This document shows, piece after piece, positions 35,460-47,277 of a stretch of DNA of 64,000 bases (positions within the stretch are counted from its first letter, which is position 1; each line of letters begins with the position of its first letter). Under the pieces are notes generated by a model. It was given only the letters and a program-made list of their open reading frames with translations. It searched no databases and was not told where the DNA came from. The translations under genes and the position numbers were made by a program. Origin of the DNA: Warburgia ugandensis (lineage: Eukaryota; Streptophyta; Magnoliopsida; Canellales; Canellaceae); the NCBI GenBank assembly GCA_035236585.1, contig CP141126.1, positions 9,685,001 to 9,749,000 of the forward strand. Reading direction: 5' to 3'.

Positions 35460-38214
35460 TGTAGTCAATCTCTTTTATGAATCCCATATTTGCAGGAGCT
35501 TGCCCTTTTAAAGTGGTGCATTATGTAATTATCAGAGGAAATGCACATGTTCATATTCTTTTTTCTCCTTTTAGTTTTTTCTTTTGTGGGGTGGGGAGGA
35601 GTAGGCATATGCCCATTTTCAGTTGGGAGTTTTATTAGCTTGTATACTAACTTGCTTGGATCAAACTGCAACTAAGATCCTGTCCATAGTCTGTATGGCA
35701 TGGTTAAAAGATCATCACAACCATTGATATGCAAGATCCAGGAATGAGTATCAAGGGAACAAGGGAAGCATTAAATTAAGGGGACTGCTTCCCCACTGAC
35801 TCCACAGGCACCAAATGAAAGGATTGGTTTAGGGTTTGTCATCCCTCATAACCTGAACCACATGCCTAACTTGTCTTTTACTCTGCCCACTGCAGTAAAG
35901 TAGGGTATGTTTCTGAGTCACCGGAAAGGTAAGGGTCCTTATTTTGCAATAAAAAAGGGTTGGTCATTACGTGGCTGGTTCTCGATAATCGACACATATA
36001 TTCACCGTTTAAGAACGAAACAATCTTTACACGTAGCACAATTAGCGGACTGTCGTAAAGATTCCTGACATGGGCATGTCTTCTAGCAGTACCAAGTTGG
36101 AATAAAACTCCATTGGTTCAGCCAAAGTTGATTTACCAACCCACGTGATTTGTGGTTTACTTACAATCAATCATGTCTCTCAAACTCGTTTCACGCGTGA
36201 TCTGGTGGTCCTCTGTTCGGACAACCGATATTCACTGACCTTGGCTACCCAAACAACGAGATGAGGTTGAACAGTCTGAGCAGACTGGTAGTGTTTGTAT
36301 CGTAAAGGTGGATGGGTTCACCCGTAACATTCTTCCGAGGTGCCTTAAGAGTAGCATTAATCTAGCAAGTTGTCTCCAAAACTTATATTTGGTATCTTGT
36401 TTATTTTTCAAAATTGCACCTTGCAATGGTGGTTCCTTTTAGAAGCATGGCTCACAAGAAAGTTATGAATGAGGCCATATCCAGATGATTCAACTGACCT
36501 GATTGGTTGATTTTATCATCCTTGAATCAGATGAGCGCAAACATTAGTTTAGTTTCCCCAAAATGATCGATAAAGAGCACTGTGAACAAAGATGTTGGCC
36601 TTTTGGTTGGCTACAAAGACCTTGTTTAATAAAAGCAACTTGCAACAAGAACATATATATGATTAGGAACTAATACTTTTCTATTTGTTGCTAGCCGACC
36701 ATTACAACATTGTGTTGTCCATGTATTTATGCCTTCCTCTTTCCTGCGTACAGTACTCATGCCTGCACGATTCATTGAGTCCCTCTTACAACAATATGAT
36801 ACTCTCCACCTTGGAAACTAAAGCAAACCCATTAATTACTAGAATAATGAGTTTAGGAAGATTGAGTTTGCCAACAGGCATTTGGACGCGTGTCGGGCTT
36901 ACATACAGCGTGACGGACCATTTCGTAGGATACAATCTTGCAAAATTTTATCCCCCTGTCATCTTGATGGGATGATCTAAGTCTCCGATCAACACTGAAT
37001 GTGATCCATAAGTTGTTTGCTTCTGGTTTCATAATTTCATTACCTGTGTTTTTCCATCAAAGGGATGATCAAGAGCAGAGGACCATTTGATCATGGTGGG
37101 ACAGATCGTTGTATACCAGATTACCAATTACCAAACAAAGATCAACAGAGCCAATCACCGGAAATGGTAAAATTACACAGAATAAGATCTTCCTAGTGGG
37201 ATTACATGGTGGGGAGAATAATATAACGTCCACAAAGTTATTCAAGGATATTCACAGCCTAGAAGACCTGTAAAACAACCTTAAAACCGTTGGTTAGTTG
37301 CTCTTGAATAATTTAGGTAACTAACAGCTTAATAGAACTACAGATATAAAAGATACCCAAGCGTGGCTACTTAAGCCCACTACTTTTATATGTAATCCCA
37401 TGATAGCATACAAGTTAGGCACTACTACTAATACAAAGTAAATCTCTCGCCCCTTCACTTCTAAATATAATCTCCATGCAAAGGAAAAACTAATGACTCA
37501 AACATGGGATCAAGATTATTTCAAGGGAGATGTCAAGTTGTCTCCAACCAACTGTGCTAGACATTTGTTGGCTGGTATAATTACTAAGTTAATTTTAATA
37601 GAATATACTGCTTCTTCTTCTTTTTTTCATTTTTCTTTTACCATCAAACACTTATAAAGCAAATCACCTACCAAAGGGGAAAGTGGCAACTTGAACCTAA
37701 CACAAGGGTATTTGAGGAGACATGCTGAGTTGCCTGCTACGAAGTGCACTAGACATTTGTTGGCAATAGAATTTGTTATTTACTACTTGAAAAAGCCTTT
37801 GAATACATGCACTAACATAGAATTTGTTGTCTAAGGATAATTATCCTATCCTACATGTATGCTAAGTCGATATGTATAATCCTTTTATGTCACCCTTTAG
37901 GAATTTACTTGTATACGATCTTACATGCAGAAATACTACAGGATATCTCATCTTTCATGAGAGATGGAGTTAAACTAACGTGGTATCCGGACCCTCCTGA
38001 TAATCTCCCTCCATAACACTACTATCCATCGTTTCTCCCTCCCCTTCACCCATTCCCACGAATTCCTTGATCTCATTCCTCAACCGCTCTAATGACTTCT
38101 ATCCCAAGCACTATCTCTTCAACAGCCTCTAGCACGTCCTTTCCGCCTTCCGCCTCCACCACCGTCAACGTCCGGGCCACTAGATCCTAAATAACATCAC
38201 TCATCATCCTTCCA
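35460..38214. other. Long intergenic region, nothing recognised
   Basis: Several short open frames occur (for example 36232-36426 minus and 36685-36975 plus) but show no known domain or repeat pattern. I see no RNA gene. Confidence 0.45.
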
Positions 38215-38720
38215 TAAGTTGACTAGCACCAACTACTCACTATGTATGGAGAATGCAGTTCGATCCAATCTTCTCTTCTCATGGATTGGTTGGATTAGTG
38301 CATGGCACAGATGTCTGCCTTTCTCCAACAATAAAATCCCTTGATTTCGATGTGATGATTCCCTACGTGGCACCGCGATGAACAACTAGTCTTATGTTGG
38401 ATCATTGCTTACCTATCAGAAGATGGGCTTACTTGTGTCTTTGACTGCAAAACGCCGAATGCTACATGGCTTGCTTTAGAACAATTTGGTATTGTCAATC
38501 AAACCCAACCTCTTCAGGTCCGCGTGCAGCTAAACAAATTGCAAAAAGGGGATCTATCCATCGAGGCCTACTTACAACGAAAAAACATGCTAGCTGATGT
38601 ATAAAAAGAAAAATGCTTGCTGATGAATCTCTTCGTTTCAACTTTTTCACGGCAGCTTGGTTATACCGAGTTCTAAGTTTTCACGAAGCAGCGGCTGCTC
38701 ATGTTAGTTAGTCACCGAAA
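38215..38720 (+). mobile_element. Copia gag remnant
   Basis: Frames switch but the order fits copia Gag: LTSTNYSL (about 38220), GLVHGTDVCLSP (about 38290), then an open run from 38368, WHRDEQLVLCWIIAYLSEDG, TWLALEQFGI, VRVQLNKLQKGDLSIEAYLQ. The last part matches the L-x-x-L-K-x-G-x-x-S-I-x-x-Y motif of the family. A copy of LADESLRFNFFTAAW follows after a partial duplication of the LAD segment. No zinc knuckle or pol follows. Confidence 0.8.
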
Positions 38721-38844
38721 ATGATAAAAAGGATAAAAAAATTTGCAACTCCAGATACTTCACCTGGTCCCAAATGCTCTCATAAAATTTCTTTGGTGTC
38801 AAAACCAGTTAAGGGAATCTAAAACACCATGAGCGACCTGCTGA

Positions 38845-39976
38845 AAGGATGCCACTCAACCGGAAGCTGCCCGCGCCCGTTGCTAAATGATAGGACTTAT
38901 TTCAATTGAGCCATTTCAATGAGACGGACCTCATTAAAGTAAGGCCTGTTTACAGTCTATGGAGTGTCCTTTTAGGTATTAATGCTACAAATTATAAACT
39001 TCCAAATATACTAGCCTCATAACTTAAAGAGTATCACAGATTATGGACTCTAACCAAATGGGCAATACATCTTGAAGTCCTACATAATATAGACTCCAGC
39101 TAAAGGGCCTTGCAATTCAAGGAGTCTCACAAAATATGAACTCTAGCCGAACGATTCCTACAACTTGAAAAGCCCTACAATTCATAGGACTCTAGCCAAA
39201 CGAGCCCTGCAACTAGAAGAGCCTCAAAAATCAATGACACTAACCAAGCAGCTTCACAGCTTGAAGAATTCCACAGAATAAGGACTCTAGAGTAACAGGC
39301 TACACCATCTTAAAAAGTCCTAAAAATTAAGGACTTTAACCAAACAAGTCCCATCTATAGAAAAAATGTTAAAAAAACACCAAAGGCAACTTCTTTTCTT
39401 CAAAGTCACCAAAGGAGGAACAAGCATTTTGTTTGAACAACTATGGGGCATTTCATCTCTGTTTTCAAAAGGCCTTTTGGAAGATGTGGATAGGATTATC
39501 CATAGATAAAACTAAGATTATTCACACATAGTATTCTCCTTTTCAACGGGTTAGATATCAAATTAGCAAATTTGCAGCTGCATAGATATGCCACATTAGA
39601 ACATTGTTAATGGTGTTATATTTCTCACATCATGAAATTTATTTTAAAAAATGTCGAAGTCCTAAGGGTGGAGATGACAACTCCAAGAAGTAATGATTTT
39701 TATTTTTTTTTAAAAGAAGTCAAATTTTTTGAGATTTTCCTTTTATGATTTTTCCTTCTTTTTTAAAAGAAAACTCACTCGCACACTCTCCTAAATCTAT
39801 TCATCCGGATGCCAGCCTCAGGACTTCGACACAGCTAGCAGGTTTTTTGAAGGAAAACTAGCTGTTATTATGATAATAAAACAAGTTTTTTTTACACCCG
39901 ACTAGAATTTAAAGAGCTCTCCAGTTAAGATAATTTATTTTTATCTTTTGGAGGCAAAGTAGGATTATTGAACCAC
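38845..39976. repeat. Tandem duplication unit 1 (1.13 kb)
   Basis: The unit starts at GGATGCCACTCAACCGG and ends in TTGAACCACAAG. Unit 2 starts at once at 39977. The junction shares AAGG with both outer edges (CTGAAAGG on the left, CACAAGG on the right at 50667), a microhomology signature of a replication or end-joining duplication. Copies differ at few positions. Confidence 0.85.
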
Positions 39977-40209
39977 AAGGATGCCACTCAATCGGAAGCT
40001 GCCCGCGCCCGTTGCAAAATGATAGGACTTATTTCAATTGAGCCTGCCATTTCAATGAGACGGACCTCATTAAAGTAAGGCCTGTTTACAATCTATGGAA
40101 GTGTCCTTTTAGGTATTAATGCTACAGATTATAAACTTCTAAATATACTAGCCTCGTAACTTAAAGAGTATCACATATTATGGACTCTAACCAAATGGGC
40201 CATACATCT

Positions 40210-43060
40210 TGTAATATCCTTCATTTTTAGTATAAATTTAGAAATTTCTAAATAAAATAAATTAAAATTTTAAAGATGGAAATTTTTTTTGAAAACTTAA
40301 GAATTTAAAAGTTCTCATTGATACAATTCCAACGCCATCAAGAACGCGAAAAACGGAGCTCAAACGAGGGAGTTAGGAGCCGTTGAAGTTATAAGGGCAT
40401 TTTGGTCATTTGACAGAGACATGTTACACAGGGGTTCAAATTGATAATGGCACCCCCGTCTTCCACACGTCTCTACCAGTTCTGGCAAATCGCCGGAGAG
40501 ACGTGGAAAGAGACATGAGGGATGAGTTTCTCTTCCCTAAAGACTCTAAACTCTATATCTACCCTTTCCCAGGAGCCAAAACGCTCCACCTTGAGCGTTC
40601 CTCTGAGTTTTTACTCAGAACCCTAGCCCTGCAATGTTCCCGTTTTTCCGGTGAGTGGAACTCCGGCAACGGCTAACAACAGGTAAGTCCTTAAAACCCT
40701 AATTTAGGTAATTATTAAATAGTTAAATTAATTATAATTACATTTAAAAATCAAGAAAAATCAGATTTTCCTGGGAACTCTGTGCACGCTACTGTTGGAG
40801 TGTGATTTTGCAGATGAAACTATGTCCGTTTGAAAATCGCACCGTCCAACTAGTGCACAAGAGACCCAAGATCAAACCCTTTAAATTTGGGAGAGATCCA
40901 ATGGTGGGTTTCTCCAGAAATCGTAAAAATCAGTACCTATAGATGTTTTTAGGAATGTGGGAAAAATCATTTAAAAAACATAGTTTTTAGCAAAATCAGG
41001 TCAAAAGGAGGGTATAAATGGATTCTAGAGGAAATTCTGAGAAAAATGGCATAAAAATCACGCAAAATGGAGCTCTGTAGCTCCGCCGAAGACGACTGGA
41101 ATCCGATCATCTTCTCCGGCAGCGGTGACATCGTCAGCGGTCAGGCGCTGACGCCAGCACGCCCAGCAGGACACCCTGACGGAGACGCACGACGAATGCA
41201 CGTCTCTGTGCACACGTGCAGTGGTCACGTGTGTAGGAGCTCCTGCGCGAGCTGTCACATTGGGTTGGGACGCGCAGCGTCCTGGGGACCGTGACGCACG
41301 TCAGCCCCATTTTGTGTATGTTTTCACTAAAATTTGATTTCTGAGAGCTATAGGAGTCTAAATCACTATCTGAAAGAGGCGTTGTTAACCGTATCGACAA
41401 TATGCGGACTTAGTTTTAACTTAAAAACTTATAAATGACCACTTTTAATTTAGAAATTTTTTTAAATAGTGGTGTGACATGTACAGGTGCACTTGAATAT
41501 ACTAGTTAAAGGGAGTTATTAGCAAACTAGTGGTCTCACATTGAGGTAGGTGACGACAATTAATGCTTTGCCTTGATTTTTAAACCATGTTTAAATATAG
41601 CATCATGTGTGATTGTGTTTTAAATTGCAATTATCATTTAGCGTGGATTTTATGCAACTTTGAGTACATTATGATTATTCCAAATTGAAATCTTTTATTG
41701 AATAAACTTATTTCAAATGTTTTTATAAGCACGATGTTAATTAATTATGCTTAAATAGAGACTTATTGATTATTATATCTTGTAAATGCATGGATTTACA
41801 TAGAAATAAGAATAGAAGCTTATTAGCTGGTCATTTTATAAGCTAACCCTAGGATGAGGGGCATGTCTTGGGGATTGCAAGCTATGAGTGCTCTTGAGTT
41901 TTTGCATATACATATGATTTTCGTGTTTTATATTTGATGACAGGTGCTCTCGCCCGGTGGGCATCATGCTGGGAGGGATAGGGCCGGCCACCTACCCTCT
42001 GAGATTGTGATGTGATGATGTTGTGATATGAGAGACACTTACCCGTAGATGACATTCGGTAGGGGTTTGGTAACTAGATAGTCCACACTACCGATCTGAT
42101 CCTTTCCATGGGGACAGACGTTAAGTCTCCCATTATGGTGTCGACGGAGAGTGGTGGTGGTTGATACCCATGGAGGGCTGCCACTGCAGCATGATAGCCC
42201 ATATTATTATTATGTATGCATGTATGATGAGCATGGTTATGAATGGTATGCCTGGGTGTGACGACACTCAGAGGTTGGCTATGAGTACTCCTGATCAGTG
42301 ATGTTAGTCCGATGTGGTGGAACCCATTACCTTAGGGTGCCCTTATTATTATTGTATGCTCATTTACATTGATTTATGTCATGTTTTGACTTCGTGAAAT
42401 GCATGTTTTAGCATATGGAATAAATTGACATTTATTTGGACATGACATTATGATACTGCTATTTTCATAAATGATAGACTTTTCATCAGTGCTGTTAATT
42501 ATTTCTTTCATTTATTACATTAATTGTCTATGTACCTACACAAGTGATAACTTGCTGAGGCATTGCTTTGTTTTGTAATGCCTTAGATCTCAAGCGCGAC
42601 ATCAGGAAAGGAAAAGCTGTTGAAAAACCGTGAGAGCTGCTGAAGATCTTTTTCCTATAGTTTAGACAGTGATGTGAGTCATTAAACAGGATTATCATTT
42701 GGATTTAATTATGGACTGCATACTTTATATTTTGGATTTGATTGAGATGTTTGGACATATGTTGGACATTTATATGAGATGTTATGATGGATAGATTCTG
42801 AGCCATATTATTATTGTGTTTTGGATATTTATTTGATTTAAAATAAAGGCGCCAATTTATTTAACATTGATTGATACGCGTATTGTTTTATTTATATGTA
42901 TGCTGTTTTGAGAAAGGAAAAATAACACCCGAAGTTTTAAGATATGTTTTATCAAACGGTTAAATAAAAACTTTTTCATGGGATCCCAAATGCTCTTATT
43001 TAAAATGTCATTATTATTATTATTATAAAAATAATTGTCTTAAAAATTCGGGGTGTTATA
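40210..43060 (+). mobile_element. Solo LTR, 2.85 kb, with CATCT target duplication
   Basis: Ends are TGTAATATCC and GGGGTGTTATA. CATCT lies on both sides (40205-40209 and 43061-43065), and unit 1 of the duplication shows the empty site (ATACATCTTGAAG), so the insertion is exact. The 3' terminal dinucleotide is TA in place of CA. Inside are the family block CAAGAACGCGAAAAACGGAG (about 40338), a T/C-rich leader, a donor-like ACAACAG/GTAAGT (40683), a CpG-rich tract (41060-41310) and a 3' part with TAACTTGCTGAGGCATTGC (about 42548). No gag or pol. The longest frame (40410-40676) has no known domain. Confidence 0.85.
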
Positions 43061-44720
43061 CATCTTGAAGTCCTACATAATATAGACTCCAGCTAAAGGC
43101 CTAGCAATTCAATGAGTCTCACAAAATATGAACTTTGGCTGAACGATTCTTACAACTTGAAAAGCCCCACAATTCATAGGATTCTAGCCAAATGAGCCCT
43201 ACAACTATAAGGGTCTCAAAAATCAATGACACTTACCAAGCAGCTTCATAGCTTGAAGAATTTCACAGAATAAGGACTCTAGAGTAATAGGCTACACCAT
43301 CTTAAAAAGTCCTAAAAAATAAGGACTTTAACCAAAGAAGTCCCATCGATAGAAAAAATGTTAAAAAAAACCAAATTTTAGCTAGAAAAATTTCATTAAC
43401 TTAGAAAGTCTGAATGGTGAAAATTCAGATCACATAGAATTACCTTGTTTGAAAAAGACACAATGATTGAAATAGAGTTAAGCTTATAACCATGTGAATG
43501 TTAATTGATCAATAGAAATATGTACATTCTCCTCCAACATTGAATGACTAAAGAATGCAATATATATGCCCAAGATGATATGCAACCCTTTCATCTCCAT
43601 GATGAGAGTATTGTTATAAATTTGAAGCCATAATGTGATGCCTCGGGTTTTTAACAATAATATAATAATAATTTATAAAAACAGTTGGGATCCTTGTAAA
43701 AAACATTTTGATTTTTAAAGTGACCAAATCAAAACTTAAGTAAAAGCATTTCTTTCAAAATTTGGGGAGTCATACAATCACAAATCTATGGATTTAACGG
43801 TGAAATAAAATACCATTTCCACCGAAGATCCAATAGAGTTTTCCTCTATATTTTGGACCATTGCACATGACCAGTGCAATACAAAATAATTTGATAACAT
43901 AATGTAAGACATGACACATGAGAGACTCAGTCTCCACACCTATCCACACAATTAAATACTATTTTCAATAAAATATACTCCAACAATGGATAAGAAAATA
44001 TAGTCAAGACAAAACACCCAGAGTTCCTCCATACAGCTATCACATCCAACATGAATTTATATTCTTACATCTAAGTTACCTTGCAATTTTAATTAAAGTA
44101 CAGTCAATACTCAAAACCTAAAGTGAGGTCTTGAACAAACCTTGTCAACTCTAAACATCCTCAATGCTTCACTAGAAAGTTGCCATCACTTTTACCTGCT
44201 CTATCAATGCGTCAACCTGCAGTCACTCTCTGTATCTAAGGCATTGCAAACAAAGCAATGCCTCAGCAAGCTATGCTTGTGTAGGTGATTAAGAGAAGTA
44301 AAAATATGCAATAAACATTTGCAAAGAATACCAATATCATGTTGAATATCATAAAACGCGCAATAAATACTTGTGAAGAGTATCAATATCATGTCTAGTA
44401 TCTATAGCGTAAATCATTTATAAGGCAAATGAAATCATCAAGCATTCATAATGTAAAGCTCATAAATCTGAATGAACAATCAAAATCAAAATAGGCTTTT
44501 CGTCTGAGGCAATACAATATCAAAGTAAAAGATCACGACATGCAAGGCATGCTCAAAACATGGATGAGCATTCATCAACAGCAATAAGAAACTGAGTCCA
44601 CGTCGAAATATAATGCATGTCATGATAAAACAGGGCACAATACTAAAAACAAGCCCTAAGAGTATTCCAGGACACTCAATCACCGGTAATAAGTACTCAT
44701 ACCAAACCTAGGGTCCCTTG

Positions 44721-44878
44721 CCTATAGCTCTCGCACCAAGTAGCTCGCCCAACCCATAGGCCCACCCACATCTGGCCACCCACATAGGCTAATCCCTCGC
44801 CTGTAGCTCGCACACAAGGTAGCTCGCCCAGCCCATAGGCCCGCCCCATATCTAGCCACCCACATAGGCTTCACCCAC
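44721..44878. repeat. Tandem repeat, 2 x 79 bp
   Basis: CCTATAGCTCTCGCACCAAG at 44721 recurs as CCTGTAGCTCGCACACAAGG at 44800. Both units end CCACCCACATAGGCT. It is inside the LTR at 43634. Confidence 0.85.
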
Positions 44879-46892
44879 AAACAAATACCACATGAGCATA
44901 TATAATAAGTGTATGGGCTACTATGCTATAGTAACAACCACATAGGATCTAAACCACTACCGCTCTTCATCGATATTTAAATGAGAGACTTTCTTTGTCC
45001 CCATGAGGAGGAATAGACCCGTAGGGAGACTACCCATGATACCACCACTTACGTACCTAGCCCTGTATCATTGAAGAGCGGTGTCTAATCATCATCATCA
45101 CAAAGTTAGAGGATGGGTGGCCAACCCTACAACCCTCCTAGCATAGTACCCACCGAGTGGAAGCACTCGTCATAAATCAACAACAAGTCATAAATCATGA
45201 AAATACTCCATAAAATAATCTCAATAAATATGATCAAAGCCCATGATAAATACAGTACATCACATGTAAAACATAATTATTCCCAAAAATAGAATGTCAT
45301 GCTACCAACAAGAAGTAGGGACCTATTTATTTAAACATGAGAAGACATAGAAACACATGCCTCAAAAACTTTAGAGAATAGGTCATGGTTATTGAAATCA
45401 CAGAGAAATTTGAATGAAATCACCTACGTCGATAAACACAGTATTTCAATTAGGCGTGTAAGCTATATTATGTCGTACGCCCTAACGTACATGTCACATT
45501 ATAAGTCATCGATCACTTGGTATTCTCACATCTCAAATAACAGGTTCAAGTGATAACTTCTCTGATATGGTAGTTAATCCTAGATTAACAGCCCAAATCA
45601 TCTGATAAACCCTCCATTAGGGCAATCTTGGGCTAGATGTTTGTCCTTCTAACATCTAGACCGTCATATGTCCTTTTCGATTACAACCCTACTCATTTTC
45701 ATTCATGATTCATTATATTTCTATTTCATTTAGTGAGTCACATGTATCTTTATAATTACTCGTCGATCTAACGATCAGATCGCTCTCTGATCAACACATC
45801 CTACGGCACTTGCTCAGATCGACAGTCAAGATTACTTTTCTTGACAATTCAATGAGATCTACACTTATAGTCTCCTGGATCATCTCATATATGATGTATA
45901 CAATCCAAGTTTAAGGCCTGATCTAGGTCATCTAATAGTATTTAGTGGTTTAACCATTAAAAAGGTATTCAAAGTTAGGTTTTTATCTTGAATCTAGGTC
46001 CGCGTCATTAAGACAATTGCAATGCCTCTTTCGGATCGCAATTTGGACCTTTGTAGCTCCTAAAATCACATTTTTCGTAAATAGATGGCCTAGAAAAACC
46101 CAAAAATAATGTATATATAATGGATTTAATCATGCCGCGCGTGCTACTTTTTTGGGTGTCGCTTGTGCGTGCCACTCACACATCGCCGTGTGTTGTGCCG
46201 CGTGTCATGCGTGTGTTGCCATGTGTCGACAGGTGTCACACGCCTGTAGCCGCACGTTGTGTACCGTGTGCACTCGCCGCCCATGCCACCTAGCGTCTTC
46301 GGCTACTATTGCCGGGAATGACGACAGGGCTGGCCATCGTTGTTGGAGACTACGGTCGGAATCCAGTAGCCACCGGCAACCTCTTGGTGTCCAAATTTCT
46401 CCATTTTTGCACCGTTTTCACTCCATTTTTCGCCTACATTCCATTTCTAAGCTCCTATTCAACATATTCTATCATTATTTTGCATTTTTACACGATTTTC
46501 ATCATGTTCCTAAAAATCTCTTCATTATTGTTTTCTTGGTTTTCCGGCATCTTTAACCGTCCGATCATCATGAAAATTTATAGGTTTGTTCTGTGTTTTA
46601 TCATACACAAGATGAACAGTTAAGATCATCATCTGACATCGTTTCAGCTACTTATTTCAAAAAGGACAATGAGGCCTAAAACTTATCGGAAAATGGCAAA
46701 TTCACGCCGTTAAAAAAAAAAAGAAAAAAAGAAAAAGAAAAGAAGACTAACTTCAAAATGATGCTGGAAAAGAGAGGGGGGAAGAGGGGACAGTGCCTAC
46801 CTTGGTCTAGCCAGTTGGAGGGGGGGGGAGAAGTCTGTCGCGTGCGATTGTTGCAATTGCCAGTGATGGTTATCGTCGGTGGCACACAAAAC

Positions 46893-46915
46893 GGGGGGGG
46901 GGGGGGGGGGGGGGG
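46893..46915. repeat. G23 homopolymer
   Basis: Twenty-three consecutive G on the plus strand within an LTR. It may be real or a base-calling or assembly artefact; length is unreliable in such runs. Confidence 0.9.
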
Positions 46916-47277
46916 TTTCTAATCATGGGAAATGAGACAGGGGAGGTGCATTTATGATCATTACTCTGCCTCTTGAATGTATGTCTCATCGTGAATGTCT
47001 TTGGTGATTTTGTGAGCCCCACTTGTGAAATGATTGTTCTGCTCCTCTAAATAATTTTAATTAAATACAAAAATTAAAATAATTAGCCGTTTTTACTCCG
47101 ATATCTGATTTTAGCGTACTTAGTGGCGTTGGATTTTATTTTTCAAGTACGTTCCAATTATTGAGGTTTTAATTTGTGATTAAACCTCTAAAATTGTCAA
47201 TTCCACAATTACCTCAAAATTTTTATAAAATTCCATAAATCATGCATTTTTAGAATTTAAAAATGACGGGTACTACA

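Larger units (their letters stand above)
43634..47277 (-). mobile_element. Solo LTR, 3.64 kb, with perfect CATAA target duplication
   Basis: Ends are TGTGATGCCTCGGG and GGGTACTACA, flanked by CATAA at 43629-43633 and 47278-47282. On the minus strand it starts TGTAGTACCCGTCATTTTTA, matching the 40210 element (TGTAATATCCTTCATTTTTA). It holds a 79 bp tandem repeat (44721-44878), a CpG-rich tract (46130-46330), a donor-like CCAAG/GTAGGC (46800) and a G23 run. No coding domain. Confidence 0.85.

Noticed and set aside
38100..38200. Ser/Thr-rich start of a new gene before the gag remnant
   Set aside because: The stretch (TSIPSTISSTAS-like) fits the low-complexity N-terminus of copia gag and is followed directly by gag motifs.
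40410..40676. 88-codon frame inside the LTR at 40210
   Set aside because: It overlaps the putative LTR leader and donor. No motif, and it is not preserved in the other copies.
40200..43070. Mutator-like element reading with a 9-10 bp target duplication (ATACATCTTG)
   Set aside because: The related element at 43634 has TG...CA ends and exactly CATAA on both sides, and those at 4066 and 20135 also give 5 bp, so the longer match here is best explained by chance identity at the edges.
46152..46623. 134- and 104-codon plus-strand frames
   Set aside because: They lie in the GC-rich part of a solo LTR, antisense to its orientation. Cys/His-rich repeats there reflect TGTGTGCC-type composition and not a protein domain.
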